From Mesorhizobium_L sp035547755 (GTDB lineage Bacteria; Pseudomonadota; Alphaproteobacteria; Rhizobiales; Rhizobiaceae): a DNA stretch of 64,000 bases. Positions 32,574 to 44,404 of the stretch are shown in pieces. The DNA lies in contig DASZUG010000070.1 of the NCBI GenBank assembly GCA_035547755.1, positions 1-64,000 on the forward strand, read 5' to 3'. The translations under genes and the position numbers were made by a program. Below the pieces are notes generated by a model. The model saw only the letters and a program-made list of their open reading frames with translations, was not told the DNA's origin and searched no databases. Numbering within the stretch: the stretch's first letter is position 1; every line of letters starts with the position of its first letter.

Positions 32574-33788
32574 CTTGAGGCAAATAACGGAAAGAATCAC
32601 ACCGGTCGCCGCTATGACTGCCATCGGAATGAAGCTGCCGACGCCGAAGGCGGCATAAAGGGGACCCGAAGCGAGGGTGAGCACCGCCAGCAGCATGTTG
32701 CTCCCGAAATAGCTCACGCCTTGCGCCGCGCCGATGCGTTCCTCAGGCACAAGCTCGGCAAGCATCCGTTGCGTCGCCAGAAATCCTGCCGAATAGGAGA
32801 AGGCGTGGAGCCCCTGGAGGAGGAAGAAGCCTGGCACGCCAAGGCCCAGTTCCCAGGCAAAGGGGAAAAGCCCCCAGCGCACGATGCACAGAACGCCGGA
32901 AAGGATAAGCACCTTGTCGGCCGACAGGCGGCGGAAAAGCGGTCCCGAAAGCGCGAACAGAGCAACTTCCGCCATCACCGAGAAAGACCAGAGAAAACCG
33001 ATAGTCGTCCCGCCGATACCGATCGTTTTCCAGTAGATAGTGGCGAAGGTGTAAAGCACTGCGTGACTGGCCTGGAAAAGTGCCGAAGCCGACAGAAACA
33101 GGACGAAATAAGGGCTCCTGAAAACCGGCGCCGCCCGCGGCAGTGCTTCCACCGGCTGCAGCGCCGGCCGCAGCGGCGGGCCGATCCTGGGCGCCAGCAG
33201 CCAGGCTGTCACCACGATCCCGGCGGAGCCGGCGATGAGCATCCATGGAAAGGCCTGAGCGCCGACCCATCCCATGGCCCAGCCGGCCACCACATTCATG
33301 ATGAAATAGGCCACGGAGCCCCATATGCGCATCTTCGCGTAGTCTGATTTGAAGCGGCGCACGCCCGAGAGGGCAAGCGAATCGGAAAGCGGGGTCAGCG
33401 GTCCCCAGAAAACGGCGTAGACGATCGAAACCAGCATCACCAGAGCGTAGCCCGGCCTGAGCAGATAACCGGCGGCGGCGCAGGTCGCCAAAATTGCAAG
33501 GCCTACAAGAACGGGCACGCGGTCCGGGGCACGGTCAGCCAGGGCGGATATGGTCGGACCAGCGACGACACGCGCAAACATCGGGATCGCCAGCAACGCC
33601 CCGATTTCACCGGCGAGAAACCCCGCTTCTCCAAGCCAGAGCGGAAGATAGGGGGTGATGAGGCTGCTCGGTATGAACACCGCCATGTAAAGGATCGACA
33701 TGCGCAACTCGAAGAGCCGCGGCTTTTCGCCCGGCAGAAGACCAGGCGTCCGAATGCTTCGATCCACAGCGGCCGTGTCGGTTGGCAT
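32511..33788 (-). CDS. MFS transporter (MFS_1-like/PPP-like family)
   Basis: A 425-residue membrane carrier with about 12 hydrophobic helices in two halves, separated by a central loop (PPLRPALQPVEALPRAAPVF, about residue 215). The motif RFKSDYAKMRIWGSVAYFI resembles the HcaT/phenylpropionate and nucleoside:H+ symporter-like group. The substrate is unknown. The start MPTDTAAVDRS has GGGAG just upstream; an ATG six codons earlier is in frame. It converges with and overlaps the dipeptide epimerase by 63 bp; peptide or murein-fragment uptake is only a guess. Confidence 0.88.
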   Translation of the reverse strand: MPTDTAAVDRSIRTPGLLPGEKPRLFELRMSILYMAVFIPSSLITPYLPLWLGEAGFLAGEIGALLAIPMFARVVAGPTISALADRAPDRVPVLVGLAILATCAAAGYLLRPGYALVMLVSIVYAVFWGPLTPLSDSLALSGVRRFKSDYAKMRIWGSVAYFIMNVVAGWAMGWVGAQAFPWMLIAGSAGIVVTAWLLAPRIGPPLRPALQPVEALPRAAPVFRSPYFVLFLSASALFQASHAVLYTFATIYWKTIGIGGTTIGFLWSFSVMAEVALFALSGPLFRRLSADKVLILSGVLCIVRWGLFPFAWELGLGVPGFFLLQGLHAFSYSAGFLATQRMLAELVPEERIGAAQGVSYFGSNMLLAVLTLASGPLYAAFGVGSFIPMAVIAATGVILSVICLKLTPEGRLGREDQRAVIAKAG

Positions 33789-33912
33789 GATGCTCCCGCT
33801 CGCCACTTGGACTCTTGGCCAAAACGGCAGCGCGGCGGCTCCTTACCACGCCCGGACGCCGCCGCAAGATGCCATCGCTGCGAAAGTACTGGGCTGGAAA
33901 AGATGGCTGTGC

Positions 33913-34620
33913 TCAAGCGGCGTCGTGGAAAATCACGCCGAGCGTATAACGCTCTCCCGACCGTATCCGGCTGACGCCATGCCGCATCCTGACGCGATAA
34001 TCGCCGCGCGCGCCATGTCGCGGCCGGTCGCAGACGGCGAAGATAGCGCCCCCGCCTATCTCAAGCGGCGCCACTTCCACCCGCGACTGCATGCGCGGAC
34101 GCTGCTCGGTCACCACGAATTCGCCGCCGGTGAAATCCTTTCCGGCATCGCTGAGCAAGACGACAAGCTGGATCGGAAAGACATGCTTCCCATAGATGTC
34201 CTGATGCAGGCAATTGTAATCGCCTGCGCCATATTTCAGCAAAAGCGGCGTCGGGCGCTGCTGGCCGTCGCGATGGCAGGCATCGAGGAATGCGTCGAGG
34301 GTGGCGGGGAAGCGCTCCTCCATGCCCATGCGGGCATGCCAATCGTTGGCTACCGGCGCAAGCTGCGGGTAGAATGCGTGCCGCAGCCTCTCCACCGTTT
34401 CCGGCAACGGCCGGGCGAAATATTTGTACTCGCCCTGGCCGAAACCATGCCGCGCCATGACGATATGGCTGCGGAACAGGCGATCTTCCGGATAGGATGC
34501 CCGCAACTCCCGGCATTGCCGCTCTGTGAGCAAAGGTCCCGTCCGAGCGACGCCATAGGTGTTCAGTTCTTCGGCAATTCGCGCCCATTCGAGCGATGCC
34601 ACCCGGCTTTCCACATCCAT
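33913..34620 (-). CDS. 2-oxoglutarate/Fe(II)-dependent oxygenase
   Basis: A 235-residue protein with the double-stranded beta-helix metal site: HxD in CLHQDIYGKHVFPIQLVVLL (about residues 147-149), the distal His in RMRHGVSRI, and an Arg for 2-oxoglutarate in RYTLGVIFH at the C-terminus. The fold matches the prolyl 4-hydroxylase-like group common in alphaproteobacteria. The substrate is unknown. It is on the same strand as, and 124 bp upstream of, the MFS gene. Confidence 0.87.
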   Translation of the reverse strand: MDVESRVASLEWARIAEELNTYGVARTGPLLTERQCRELRASYPEDRLFRSHIVMARHGFGQGEYKYFARPLPETVERLRHAFYPQLAPVANDWHARMGMEERFPATLDAFLDACHRDGQQRPTPLLLKYGAGDYNCLHQDIYGKHVFPIQLVVLLSDAGKDFTGGEFVVTEQRPRMQSRVEVAPLEIGGGAIFAVCDRPRHGARGDYRVRMRHGVSRIRSGERYTLGVIFHDAA

Positions 34621-34695
34621 CTCACTGCCCTTTTTCCTACAGGCACAGCTTAGGATGCCGGGTCGCGCGACGCATTCCGATTCATGCGGAAGTGA

Positions 34696-34884
34696 TCAGT
34701 CCTTGCTGGCGTGCTCGGGCTTACCCTTGCGTTTGGTGGAAGCAAAATCTTCAAGCTGTTTTTCGCTCATGGATTCGTACATCCCCTTTGATGCGCCTTT
34801 CAGTTCGCTCTTCTTGGTGTCGCCGCGTTTTGCCGACAAGGCGGCGCCGGCCGCTTTCTGCTGGGCTTTCGATTTTGCAGGCAT
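34696..34884 (-). CDS. DUF3008 family small basic protein
   Basis: A 62-residue, strongly charged protein: MPAKSKAQQKAAGAALSAKR at the N-terminus and GASKGMYESMSEKQLEDFAS in the middle are the DUF3008 pattern. It is rich in Lys/Ala/Ser and probably largely disordered, like the KGG stress-protein group. Function is unknown. The start is well supported by AAGGAG about 8 bases upstream. Confidence 0.88.
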   Translation of the reverse strand: MPAKSKAQQKAAGAALSAKRGDTKKSELKGASKGMYESMSEKQLEDFASTKRKGKPEHASKD

Positions 34885-34944
34885 CAGCTTTCTCCTTGCT
34901 CGATATGCAAGAAGGAACGCTCGCGAACAGGGTCTGTTCCAAGT

Positions 34945-35733
34945 TCAAAGTGGTGTCAGGCCGAAGCCGCGCATCAGGCGCAGCGTGGCAAAATCCGCCT
35001 TGCCCGAAGTGAAGAGTGCAAGATCGTCCTCTCGCGAAGGTGCCGCCCGCTCTCCAGAAGGCAGAAGCGATAGCGCCCGCCGAGCGATGGCTTCCGCTGG
35101 GTCGATCCAGTCCACCGGCCAGGGCGCCGTCTTGCGCATGCGGTTAGCCAGAAAGGGGTAATGCGTGCAGGCAAGCACGACGATGTCGGTCCGACGTCCC
35201 TCGAGTTCGACGAAGCATGGCGCGATCTCGGTTCGGACAGCTTCTTCGTCGACGAAGCCGTCGCGCATATAGGTTTCGGCGAGCGCCGCCAAGCGGTCGG
35301 AGCCGACGAGGCGGACATGGCATTTCGTCGCCCATTGGTGGATGAGGTCGCGTGTATATTGCCGCTTCACCGTGCCGGGTGTCGCCAGCACCGAGACGAG
35401 GCCGGAACGTGTCCGCTCCGCGGCCGGCTTGATCGCAGGGACGGTGCCGACAAATACCTCGCCTGGAAAGACCTGACGCAACGCGTTGATCACCAGGGTC
35501 GAGGCCGTGTTGCAGGCGATGATGGAGAGCGCCGGGCTAAAGCGTTCAAGCAGCCCGCCGAAAACGCCGATGATGTGCTGCCGGAGCGCCGGCTCTTCCC
35601 ATGCCCCGTAAGGAAAAGCCGCATCATCGGCCACATAGATGAAACGGCGGTCAGGCATCAGCACGCGCGCCTCGCGCAACACGGTGAGTCCGCCGACACC
35701 GGAATCGAAAACCAGGATCGGCGCGTCATTCAT
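34945..35733 (-). CDS. murI: Glutamate racemase
   Basis: Makes D-glutamate for peptidoglycan. The 262-residue protein has ILVFDSGVGGLTVL at the N-terminus and the two catalytic cysteines in ACNTAST and ACTHYPF. The start at MNDAPILVFDSG overlaps the end of the upstream methyltransferase gene by 8 bp, so the two are coupled; a longer frame to 35895 is not needed by the family. Confidence 0.96.
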   Translation of the reverse strand: MNDAPILVFDSGVGGLTVLREARVLMPDRRFIYVADDAAFPYGAWEEPALRQHIIGVFGGLLERFSPALSIIACNTASTLVINALRQVFPGEVFVGTVPAIKPAAERTRSGLVSVLATPGTVKRQYTRDLIHQWATKCHVRLVGSDRLAALAETYMRDGFVDEEAVRTEIAPCFVELEGRRTDIVVLACTHYPFLANRMRKTAPWPVDWIDPAEAIARRALSLLPSGERAAPSREDDLALFTSGKADFATLRLMRGFGLTPL

Positions 35734-36586
35734 TCGTTCGATCGCTTTTCGAGCCCGGTTTGCGCTGCCGCCCGCCATGTTCCTCGTCTGCGTCGGCCTT
35801 GCGCTGGGGATAACCGGCGCCACGCGGCTCCTTCGGCGAGAAATAATCAAGCGAGGCGACGACGCCGCGCAGGACCTTGATCTCGGCCTCGGCAAAACCC
35901 GGCCTTGTCAGAACGGCGCGAAGATTGTCGACCATCTTCGGCTTTTTGGCGGCGGGGCGGAAATAGCCGCGCGCTTCGAGCGCCTCCTCCAGATGGTTGA
36001 AGAGACCGACGAGATCCGCCTTTTTCGCCGGCTGCATTTCGGGTCCGGAAAAGGCAGTCTGCGTCTCGCTTTCCAGACCGGATTTCATCCACTCATAGGC
36101 CATGAGCAGGACGGCTTGGGCGATGTTGAGCGAGGCGAAGGCGGGATTGACCGGAAATGTCACGATCTCGTCGGCGAGGCCGACCTCATCGTTGTAGAGC
36201 CCGAAACGCTCGCGCCCGAACAGGATGCCCGTTTTTTCACCTTTGTTGAAACGGCCGCGGAGCGCCCTGCCCGCTTCGACCGGTCCCCTCACCGCCTTGA
36301 AATTGTCCCTGGCCCGCGCGGTCGTGGCGAAGACGAAGTTGAGATCGGCGATCGCACTCGCCAGATCGTCGAAGACCGTCACATTGTCGATGACATGGTC
36401 GGCGCGGCTTGCGGCGGCGCGCGCCTTCTCGTTCGGCCAGCCGTCGCGCGGCTTGACGAGGCGGAGTTCCGACAGGCCGAAATTCGCCATGGCGCGGGCC
36501 ACCATGCCGATATTCTCGCCGAGCTGCGGCTCGACGAGGATAATCGCCGGGCCTTCGGTCATGAGGATGCGGTCGGTGCTTGTCAT
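35726..36586 (-). CDS. SpoU/TrmJ-family tRNA/rRNA 2'-O-methyltransferase
   Basis: A 286-residue SPOUT methyltransferase. Motif 1 is ILVEPQLGENIGMVARAMANFG (quoted in part: QLGENIGMVARAMANFG), motif 2 GILFGRERFGLYNDEV, and motif 3 LNIAQAVLLMAYEW forming the knot. The size and the helical C-terminal extension (AEIKVLRGVVASLDYFS) match TrmJ, which methylates residue 32 of several tRNAs. The last 35 residues are a basic disordered tail. It is followed by murI with an 8-bp overlap. Confidence 0.92.
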   Translation of the reverse strand: MTSTDRILMTEGPAIILVEPQLGENIGMVARAMANFGLSELRLVKPRDGWPNEKARAAASRADHVIDNVTVFDDLASAIADLNFVFATTARARDNFKAVRGPVEAGRALRGRFNKGEKTGILFGRERFGLYNDEVGLADEIVTFPVNPAFASLNIAQAVLLMAYEWMKSGLESETQTAFSGPEMQPAKKADLVGLFNHLEEALEARGYFRPAAKKPKMVDNLRAVLTRPGFAEAEIKVLRGVVASLDYFSPKEPRGAGYPQRKADADEEHGGRQRKPGSKSDRTNE

Positions 36587-36664
36587 TTTATCGGGACATT
36601 GCCTGTTTTCAGCGTCCCTGCCATATTCCGGGCGGAAAATGAAGCCTCAGCGAGCGGTTCCGCC

Positions 36665-36991
36665 ATGAACACCGAGCTTGCCCAACGCATCCGTTCCAGT
36701 CTCGCTGCAAACAAGAATATCGAAGAGAAACCCATGTTCGGCGGCATATGCTTCATGCTGAACGGCAATATGACCGTCGCCGCGAGGAGGAACGCCAGCC
36801 TGCTTGCCCGCATCGGAGGAAAAGAGACCGAGCGGGCGGTGGCTGAGCCGGGCGTCGAGCACATGATGATGCGCGGCCGCGAGATGAAGGATTATGTCGT
36901 CGTCGCATCCGACAGGCTCGACGATGCCGCGCTTCAAAAATGGATCGGACTTGCGTTGGCTTTCGTCGGTGCGCTTCCGGCGAAGGGCTGA
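36665..36991 (+). CDS. TfoX/Sxy N-terminal domain protein
   Basis: A 108-residue protein that is only the TfoX N-terminal domain: ELAQRIRSSLAANKNIEEKP, MFGGICFMLNGNMTVAA and the C-terminal WIGLALAFVGALP. The full competence regulator also has a C-terminal domain, which is missing here, as in many rhizobial stand-alone versions. It lies divergently from the methyltransferase gene and 128 bp before icd. Function is unknown. No strong ribosome site is visible, but the domain starts at this Met. Confidence 0.88.
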   Translation: MNTELAQRIRSSLAANKNIEEKPMFGGICFMLNGNMTVAARRNASLLARIGGKETERAVAEPGVEHMMMRGREMKDYVVVASDRLDDAALQKWIGLALAFVGALPAKG

Positions 36992-37119
36992 TCACCCTCG
37001 TGAGAAATTGCAAGGGCGCTTCGAAGCGCACACCGGCCGGTTTCCGTTTGCGCATGGGGCTACGGGTGCTATAGGGGCGCGAACAACCCTCCCAAACACC
37101 CTTTTCCCCGGAGACTGTC

Positions 37120-38331
37120 ATGGCCAAGATCAAAGTCGCTAATCCTGTCGTCGAACTCGACGGCGATGAGATGACCCGCATCATATGGCAGCTCATCAAG
37201 GACAAGCTGATCCACCCCTATCTGGACATCGATCTCGACTATTACGATCTTGGCGTCGAACACCGCGACGCCACCAACGATCAGGTGACGGTCGATGCGG
37301 CGGAAGCCATCAAGAAATACGGCGTCGGCGTCAAATGCGCGACGATCACGCCCGACGAAGCGCGTGTGAAGGAATTCAATCTCAAGAAGATGTGGAAGTC
37401 GCCAAACGGCACGATCCGCAACATCCTGGGCGGCGTGATCTTCCGCGAGCCGATCATCTGCCGCAACGTGCCGCGCCTCGTGCCCGGTTGGACCAAGCCG
37501 ATCGTCATCGGCCGCCACGCCTATGGCGACCAGTACCGCGCCACGGATTTCCGCTATCCCGGCAAGGGCAAACTGTCGATCAAATTCGTCGGCGAGGATG
37601 GCAAGGTGATCGAGCACGAGGTGTTCGACGCGCCAGGGTCGGGCGTCGCCATGGCAATGTACAATCTCGACGATTCCATCCGCGATTTCGCACGCGCCTC
37701 GCTGAATTACGGCCTCTTGCGCAATTATCCGGTCTATCTCTCGACCAAGAACACCATCCTCAAGGTCTATGACGGCCGCTTCAAGGACATCTTCCAGGAA
37801 GTCTACGAGAAGGAATTCGAGGCCGAGTTCAAGGCGCGCAAGCTCACCTACGAGCACCGCCTGATCGACGACATGGTTGCCTCCAGCCTGAAATGGTCGG
37901 GCGGCTATGTCTGGGCCTGCAAGAACTATGACGGCGACGTGCAATCCGACACGGTGGCGCAGGGTTTCGGCTCGCTCGGCCTGATGACGTCGGTGCTGAT
38001 GACGCCGGACGGCAAGACGGTGGAGGCGGAAGCCGCCCACGGCACGGTGACGCGCCACTACCGCCAGCACCAGAAAGGCGAGGAAACCTCGACCAACTCG
38101 ATCGCTTCCATCTTCGCCTGGACGCGCGGCCTGGCGCATCGCGCCAAGCTCGACGGCAACGAAGACCTCAAGAACTTCGCCGACACGCTGGAAAAGGTCT
38201 GCGTCGCGACCGTCGAAGGCGGCTCGATGACCAAGGATCTCGCGCTCCTCATCGGTCCCGACCAGCCCTGGCTCTCCACCACGGGCTTCCTCGACAAGGT
38301 GGACGAGAATTTGCAGAAGGCGATGGCCTGA
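37120..38331 (+). CDS. icd: NADP-dependent isocitrate dehydrogenase
   Basis: TCA-cycle enzyme converting isocitrate to 2-oxoglutarate. The 403-residue protein is the eukaryote-like dimeric type: MAKIKVANPVVELDGDEMTR at the start, SPNGTIRNILGG (substrate Ser/Asn), GRHAYGDQYRATDF, and YDGDVQSDTVAQGFGSLGLM for the metal and coenzyme. The HGTVTRHYRQHQKG region binds NADP. Strong terminator at 38367. Confidence 0.98.
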   Translation: MAKIKVANPVVELDGDEMTRIIWQLIKDKLIHPYLDIDLDYYDLGVEHRDATNDQVTVDAAEAIKKYGVGVKCATITPDEARVKEFNLKKMWKSPNGTIRNILGGVIFREPIICRNVPRLVPGWTKPIVIGRHAYGDQYRATDFRYPGKGKLSIKFVGEDGKVIEHEVFDAPGSGVAMAMYNLDDSIRDFARASLNYGLLRNYPVYLSTKNTILKVYDGRFKDIFQEVYEKEFEAEFKARKLTYEHRLIDDMVASSLKWSGGYVWACKNYDGDVQSDTVAQGFGSLGLMTSVLMTPDGKTVEAEAAHGTVTRHYRQHQKGEETSTNSIASIFAWTRGLAHRAKLDGNEDLKNFADTLEKVCVATVEGGSMTKDLALLIGPDQPWLSTTGFLDKVDENLQKAMA

Positions 38332-38366
38332 CGGCCAAAGCCCTCCACGGGCTCCGAGGAATAGCA

Positions 38367-38399
38367 GGCGGAGGCGTTCAGGACGTCTCCGCCTTTTTT
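38367..38399 (+). terminator. Rho-independent terminator of icd
   Basis: GGCGGAGGCGT-TCAGG-ACGTCTCCGCC, a near-perfect 11-bp stem, is followed by six T. It lies 36 bp after the icd stop. Confidence 0.92.
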
Positions 38400-38468
38400 G
38401 CGCCTGCTTTCCGTCCATTGCGACTCGGCGTAGATTTCCCGGCGGGGGCTCAACTGCTGGAGGGAACC

Positions 38469-39185
38469 ATGCAGAGGAAGTTGGCAGCCGAATTTTTCGG
38501 TACGTTCTGGCTCGTGTTTTGTGGTTGCGGCAGCGCCGTCCTCGCCGCCGCCTTTCCTGCTCTCGGGATCGGTTTCCTGGGAGTGGCGCTGGCGTTCGGC
38601 CTGACCGTACTGACCATGTGCTATGCGGTCGGCAATATCTCTGGAGGGCATTTCAACCCGGCCGTCTCCGTCGGCGTCGCGGTCGCCGGCCGGATGCCCG
38701 TCGGCGACCTCATCGGCTACATCATCGCGCAACTGATCGGCGCAATCGTCGCAGCGGCGGTGCTCTATGTCATCGCATCGGGCAAGCCGGACTTTGCCGC
38801 GGGCGCCTTTGCAACGAATGGCTATGGCGATCTCTCGCCCGGCAAATACGCGCTTCTGTCCTGCTTTATCATCGAAGCGGTGATGACGGGCTTCTTCATC
38901 TTCATCATTCTCGCCACCACGCATGCGCGGGCGCCGGTCGGTTTCGCGCCGCTTGCAATCGGATTGACGCTGACGCTCATCCATCTGGTGACGATTCCGG
39001 TGACGAACACCTCGGTCAATCCGGCGCGCTCCACGGGCGTGGCGTTCTTCGCGCAGACCGATGCTCTCGGCCAGCTATGGCTCTTCTGGCTCGCACCGAT
39101 CGTCGGCGCCATTGTCGGCGCACTGATCTGGCGATCGCTTTTCGAAAAGGACGAAGTGCCGCTGGGCGCCGTGCCCGCCGAATAA
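38469..39185 (+). CDS. aqpZ: Aquaporin Z
   Basis: Water channel in the inner membrane, 238 residues with six membrane helices. The two pore motifs are present: SGGHFNPAVS (about residue 60) and NTSVNPARS (about 185). The pore residues fit a strict water channel of the AqpZ type. The start MQRKLAAEFFG has GGAGG 6 bases upstream. Converges with alaS. Confidence 0.96.
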   Translation: MQRKLAAEFFGTFWLVFCGCGSAVLAAAFPALGIGFLGVALAFGLTVLTMCYAVGNISGGHFNPAVSVGVAVAGRMPVGDLIGYIIAQLIGAIVAAAVLYVIASGKPDFAAGAFATNGYGDLSPGKYALLSCFIIEAVMTGFFIFIILATTHARAPVGFAPLAIGLTLTLIHLVTIPVTNTSVNPARSTGVAFFAQTDALGQLWLFWLAPIVGAIVGALIWRSLFEKDEVPLGAVPAE

Positions 39186-39262
39186 GCGCCCGCACGGTCA
39201 TCGGCAGCGCCGATATCAGAGGACAGGACGGGTTATCCGCTCGTGTTCCTCTGACTGCCGAT

Positions 39263-41935
<2,673 letters not shown>

Positions 41936-42074
41936 ATTCCTCGAGCCCTTGGGGCCGCCAAGCTATCGATAGACGGCCAGAAAATGGATCAGGCCTTGTA
42001 GCGTCAGCCTCTATCCCTGTCCAGAAACGCGAGCGGCCCGGCAAAGAAAGAAAGGCCGAGAGGTTGCGGCCTGC

Positions 42075-42104
42075 AAACGAAACCGCCGGTTCAAGGCCGG
42101 CGGT
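42075..42104 (-). terminator. Terminator of recA
   Basis: On the minus strand ACCGCCGG-CTTGAA-CCGGCGGT is followed by TTCGTTT. It is a perfect 8-bp stem and lies 38 bp past the recA stop. Confidence 0.85.
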
Positions 42105-42141
42105 CTGAAATTCAGAGATTCAATGAGAGCGAAATGACAGG

Positions 42142-43233
42142 CTACATGCCCGCCGCCTCGCCGGCATCGTCCATGTCGCCCGGCCCCCCGTTCTCCAGAA
42201 AACGCTCGGCGATCAGTCCGGCATTCTGGCGCAATGCCAACTCGATCTCCTGCGCCGTTTCGGGATTGTCGCGCAGGAAAAGCTTGGCGTTCTCACGCCC
42301 CTGCCCGAGACGCTGGGAATTATAGGAGAACCATGCGCCGGACTTCTCGACGACTCCCGCCTTGACGCCGAGGTCGATAAGCTCGCCGGTCTTCGAAACG
42401 CCCTCGCCATACATGATGTCGAACTCGACCTGCTTGAAAGGTGGGGCCAGCTTGTTCTTGACGACCTTGACGCGGGTCTGGTTGCCGACGATCTCGTCGC
42501 GATCCTTGACCGAGCCGATACGACGGATGTCAAGACGGACGGAAGCATAGAATTTCAGCGCGTTGCCGCCCGTCGTCGTCTCCGGCGATCCGAACATGAC
42601 GCCGATCTTCATGCGGATCTGGTTGATGAAGATGACCATCGTGTTGGAGCGCGAGATGGACGCCGTGAGCTTCCTGAGCGCCTGGCTCATCAGCCTCGCC
42701 TGAAGGCCGGGCAGCGAATCGCCCATCTCGCCCTCGATTTCCGCGCGCGGCGTCAGCGCCGCCACCGAATCGACCACAAGGACGTCGATAGCCCCGGAAC
42801 GCACCAGCGTGTCGCAGATCTCCAGCGCCTGTTCGCCCGTGTCGGGCTGCGATATCAGCAAATTCTCAAGATCGACCCCGAGCTTGCGCGCATAGACCGG
42901 GTCGAGCGCATGTTCCGCATCGACGAACGCGCATATGCCGCCTCGCTTCTGCGATTCCGCTACCGTATGGAGCGCAAGCGTCGTCTTGCCCGAGCTTTCA
43001 GGCCCGTAAATCTCGATGATGCGCCCCCGTGGCAGCCCGCCCACGCCAAGCGCAATATCCAGACCGAGAGAACCCGTGGGTATGGTCTCGATCTCCACCA
43101 CCTGATCGTTCTGGCCGAGCCGCATGATCGAGCCCTTGCCGAAGGCCCGCTCGATCTGGGAAAGTGCCGCGTCCAGAGCCTTTGATTTATCCACCGAATC
43201 GTCCTCAACAAGCCGCAACGTGTTCTGAGCCAT
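42142..43233 (-). CDS. recA: Recombinase A
   Basis: Homologous recombination and SOS coprotease, 363 residues. The P-loop is GPESSGKTTLALH; other marks are LLISQPDTGEQALEI, VVDSVAALTPRAEIEGEMGD and GGNALKFYASVRLDIRR. The C-terminus ends in the usual acidic tail. The start is MAQNTLRLVEDD, with AAGGGGTG upstream; an ATG three codons earlier is less likely. An SOS-box-like site lies at 43291-43305. Confidence 0.99.
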   Translation of the reverse strand: MAQNTLRLVEDDSVDKSKALDAALSQIERAFGKGSIMRLGQNDQVVEIETIPTGSLGLDIALGVGGLPRGRIIEIYGPESSGKTTLALHTVAESQKRGGICAFVDAEHALDPVYARKLGVDLENLLISQPDTGEQALEICDTLVRSGAIDVLVVDSVAALTPRAEIEGEMGDSLPGLQARLMSQALRKLTASISRSNTMVIFINQIRMKIGVMFGSPETTTGGNALKFYASVRLDIRRIGSVKDRDEIVGNQTRVKVVKNKLAPPFKQVEFDIMYGEGVSKTGELIDLGVKAGVVEKSGAWFSYNSQRLGQGRENAKLFLRDNPETAQEIELALRQNAGLIAERFLENGGPGDMDDAGEAAGM

Positions 43234-43290
43234 GATATACACCCCTTGAGCGTCAATGAAGGCTGGACATGGCGATGTCCCAAGGTTTTT

Positions 43291-43305
43291 GTACCCTTTT
43301 TGTTC
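43291..43305. promoter_or_regulatory. Candidate LexA/SOS box of recA
   Basis: GTAC-CCTTTTT-GTTC (or GAAC-AAAAAGG-GTAC read towards recA) fits the alphaproteobacterial LexA direct-repeat consensus GTTC-N7-GTTC with one mismatch. It sits about 58 bp upstream of the recA start, where such boxes normally occur. Confidence 0.6.
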
Positions 43306-43453
43306 TGATTATGCAAGAGGGTTCATGCTGTTGATTTCATGCGTAAAATAAAATCATGTTCTTTTTCCGTTCATTGTAGCTTGTGCTTTCGGTGCGGTTC
43401 ATGCGCGGTTCCGTTGGCACGGTTACGTCAGTGCGGGGATTGATGAAGAGCCG

Positions 43454-44404
43454 ATGACAAAGCCGATGCTCATCGCTCTTGGCGGCGCTCATGTCGACCG
43501 CCGCGGCAAGGTCGCCGGGCGCTATATTCCCGGCGCATCCAATCCCGGCGCCATGCGCGAGGAGATCGGCGGAGGCGCCTTCAACGCACTCCGCAACGCG
43601 GTCCAACGCGGTGTGGCGGGATCGTTGGTGTCGTTGCGTGGCGGCGACTCGGCGGGAGAAAGCGTCGCCCTCGCTGTCGAGGCGGCAGCTATAAAAGACC
43701 TTTCCGCCACCTTCCTCGACCGCGCAACGCCGAGCTATACGGCATTCATCGACAGCGGCGGCGACGTGATTGCCGGCCTTGCCGACACGGCTCTTTACGA
43801 GCTTTTCCCGAAGCAGGTCATGCGCCGCCACATCCGCGACGCGATCCAATCCGCGGACGCCATCCTCGCCGACGCAAATTTGCCCGCGGCGGCGCTGGTG
43901 CGGGTCGCATCCTTGGCCATGGGTAAACCTTTCTTCGCCATTGCGATCTCGCCGGCCAAGGTGATTCGGTTCGCAGCCGCACTCCCTGCCCTTTCCCTCC
44001 TGTTCATGAACCGGCGCGAGGCCACGACGCTCTGTGAGGCGCCGGCCGACGCGCCCTCGCCAACGCTTGTCCAAAAGCTCCGTGAAAGAGGTCTCAATAG
44101 CGGCGTCATCACGGCCGGCGACGCGGCGATCATCGCCTTCCAATCGGACAGCCTCTTCTCGCTCCAGCCGCCACGACTTCACCGAACAAGCGACGCAACC
44201 GGCGCCGGCGATGCGCTTGCCGGCGCGACCATCGCGGCGATAATGCGTGGCCTGCCGCTCAGGGCAGCGCTGCGGGAAGGTGCGGCCGCCGCTACCGCCA
44301 CGGTGACGGAGCAGACCGCCGTCGCCCGGCTGGAGGAAAGGCGCTTCCGCGAGATCCTGGCCGGCATCCCTGAATGCGAGATAGCCGACCTCAGCCTTCG
44401 GTAA
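43454..44404 (+). CDS. PfkB family carbohydrate/nucleoside kinase
   Basis: A 316-residue ribokinase-fold sugar kinase. The N-terminal GGAHVDRRGKV (near the GG substrate motif), GGGAFNALRNAVQRGVAGSL and the C-terminal catalytic DATGAGDALAGATIAA (Asp base) are visible. The substrate is not given; a pseudouridine kinase (PsuK) is possible because of the N-terminal motif GGAHVD. The adjacent glycosidase PsuG is missing. The last 14 bp overlap the convergent OmpA-like lipoprotein gene. Confidence 0.88.
   Translation: MTKPMLIALGGAHVDRRGKVAGRYIPGASNPGAMREEIGGGAFNALRNAVQRGVAGSLVSLRGGDSAGESVALAVEAAAIKDLSATFLDRATPSYTAFIDSGGDVIAGLADTALYELFPKQVMRRHIRDAIQSADAILADANLPAAALVRVASLAMGKPFFAIAISPAKVIRFAAALPALSLLFMNRREATTLCEAPADAPSPTLVQKLRERGLNSGVITAGDAAIIAFQSDSLFSLQPPRLHRTSDATGAGDALAGATIAAIMRGLPLRAALREGAAAATATVTEQTAVARLEERRFREILAGIPECEIADLSLR

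Noticed and set aside
35639..36664. Long N-terminal extension of the TfoX-domain gene
   Set aside because: Runs antisense over the TrmJ-like gene; the domain starts at 36665.
37069..38418. 449-codon minus-strand open frame
   Set aside because: Antisense to icd; no recognisable protein features.
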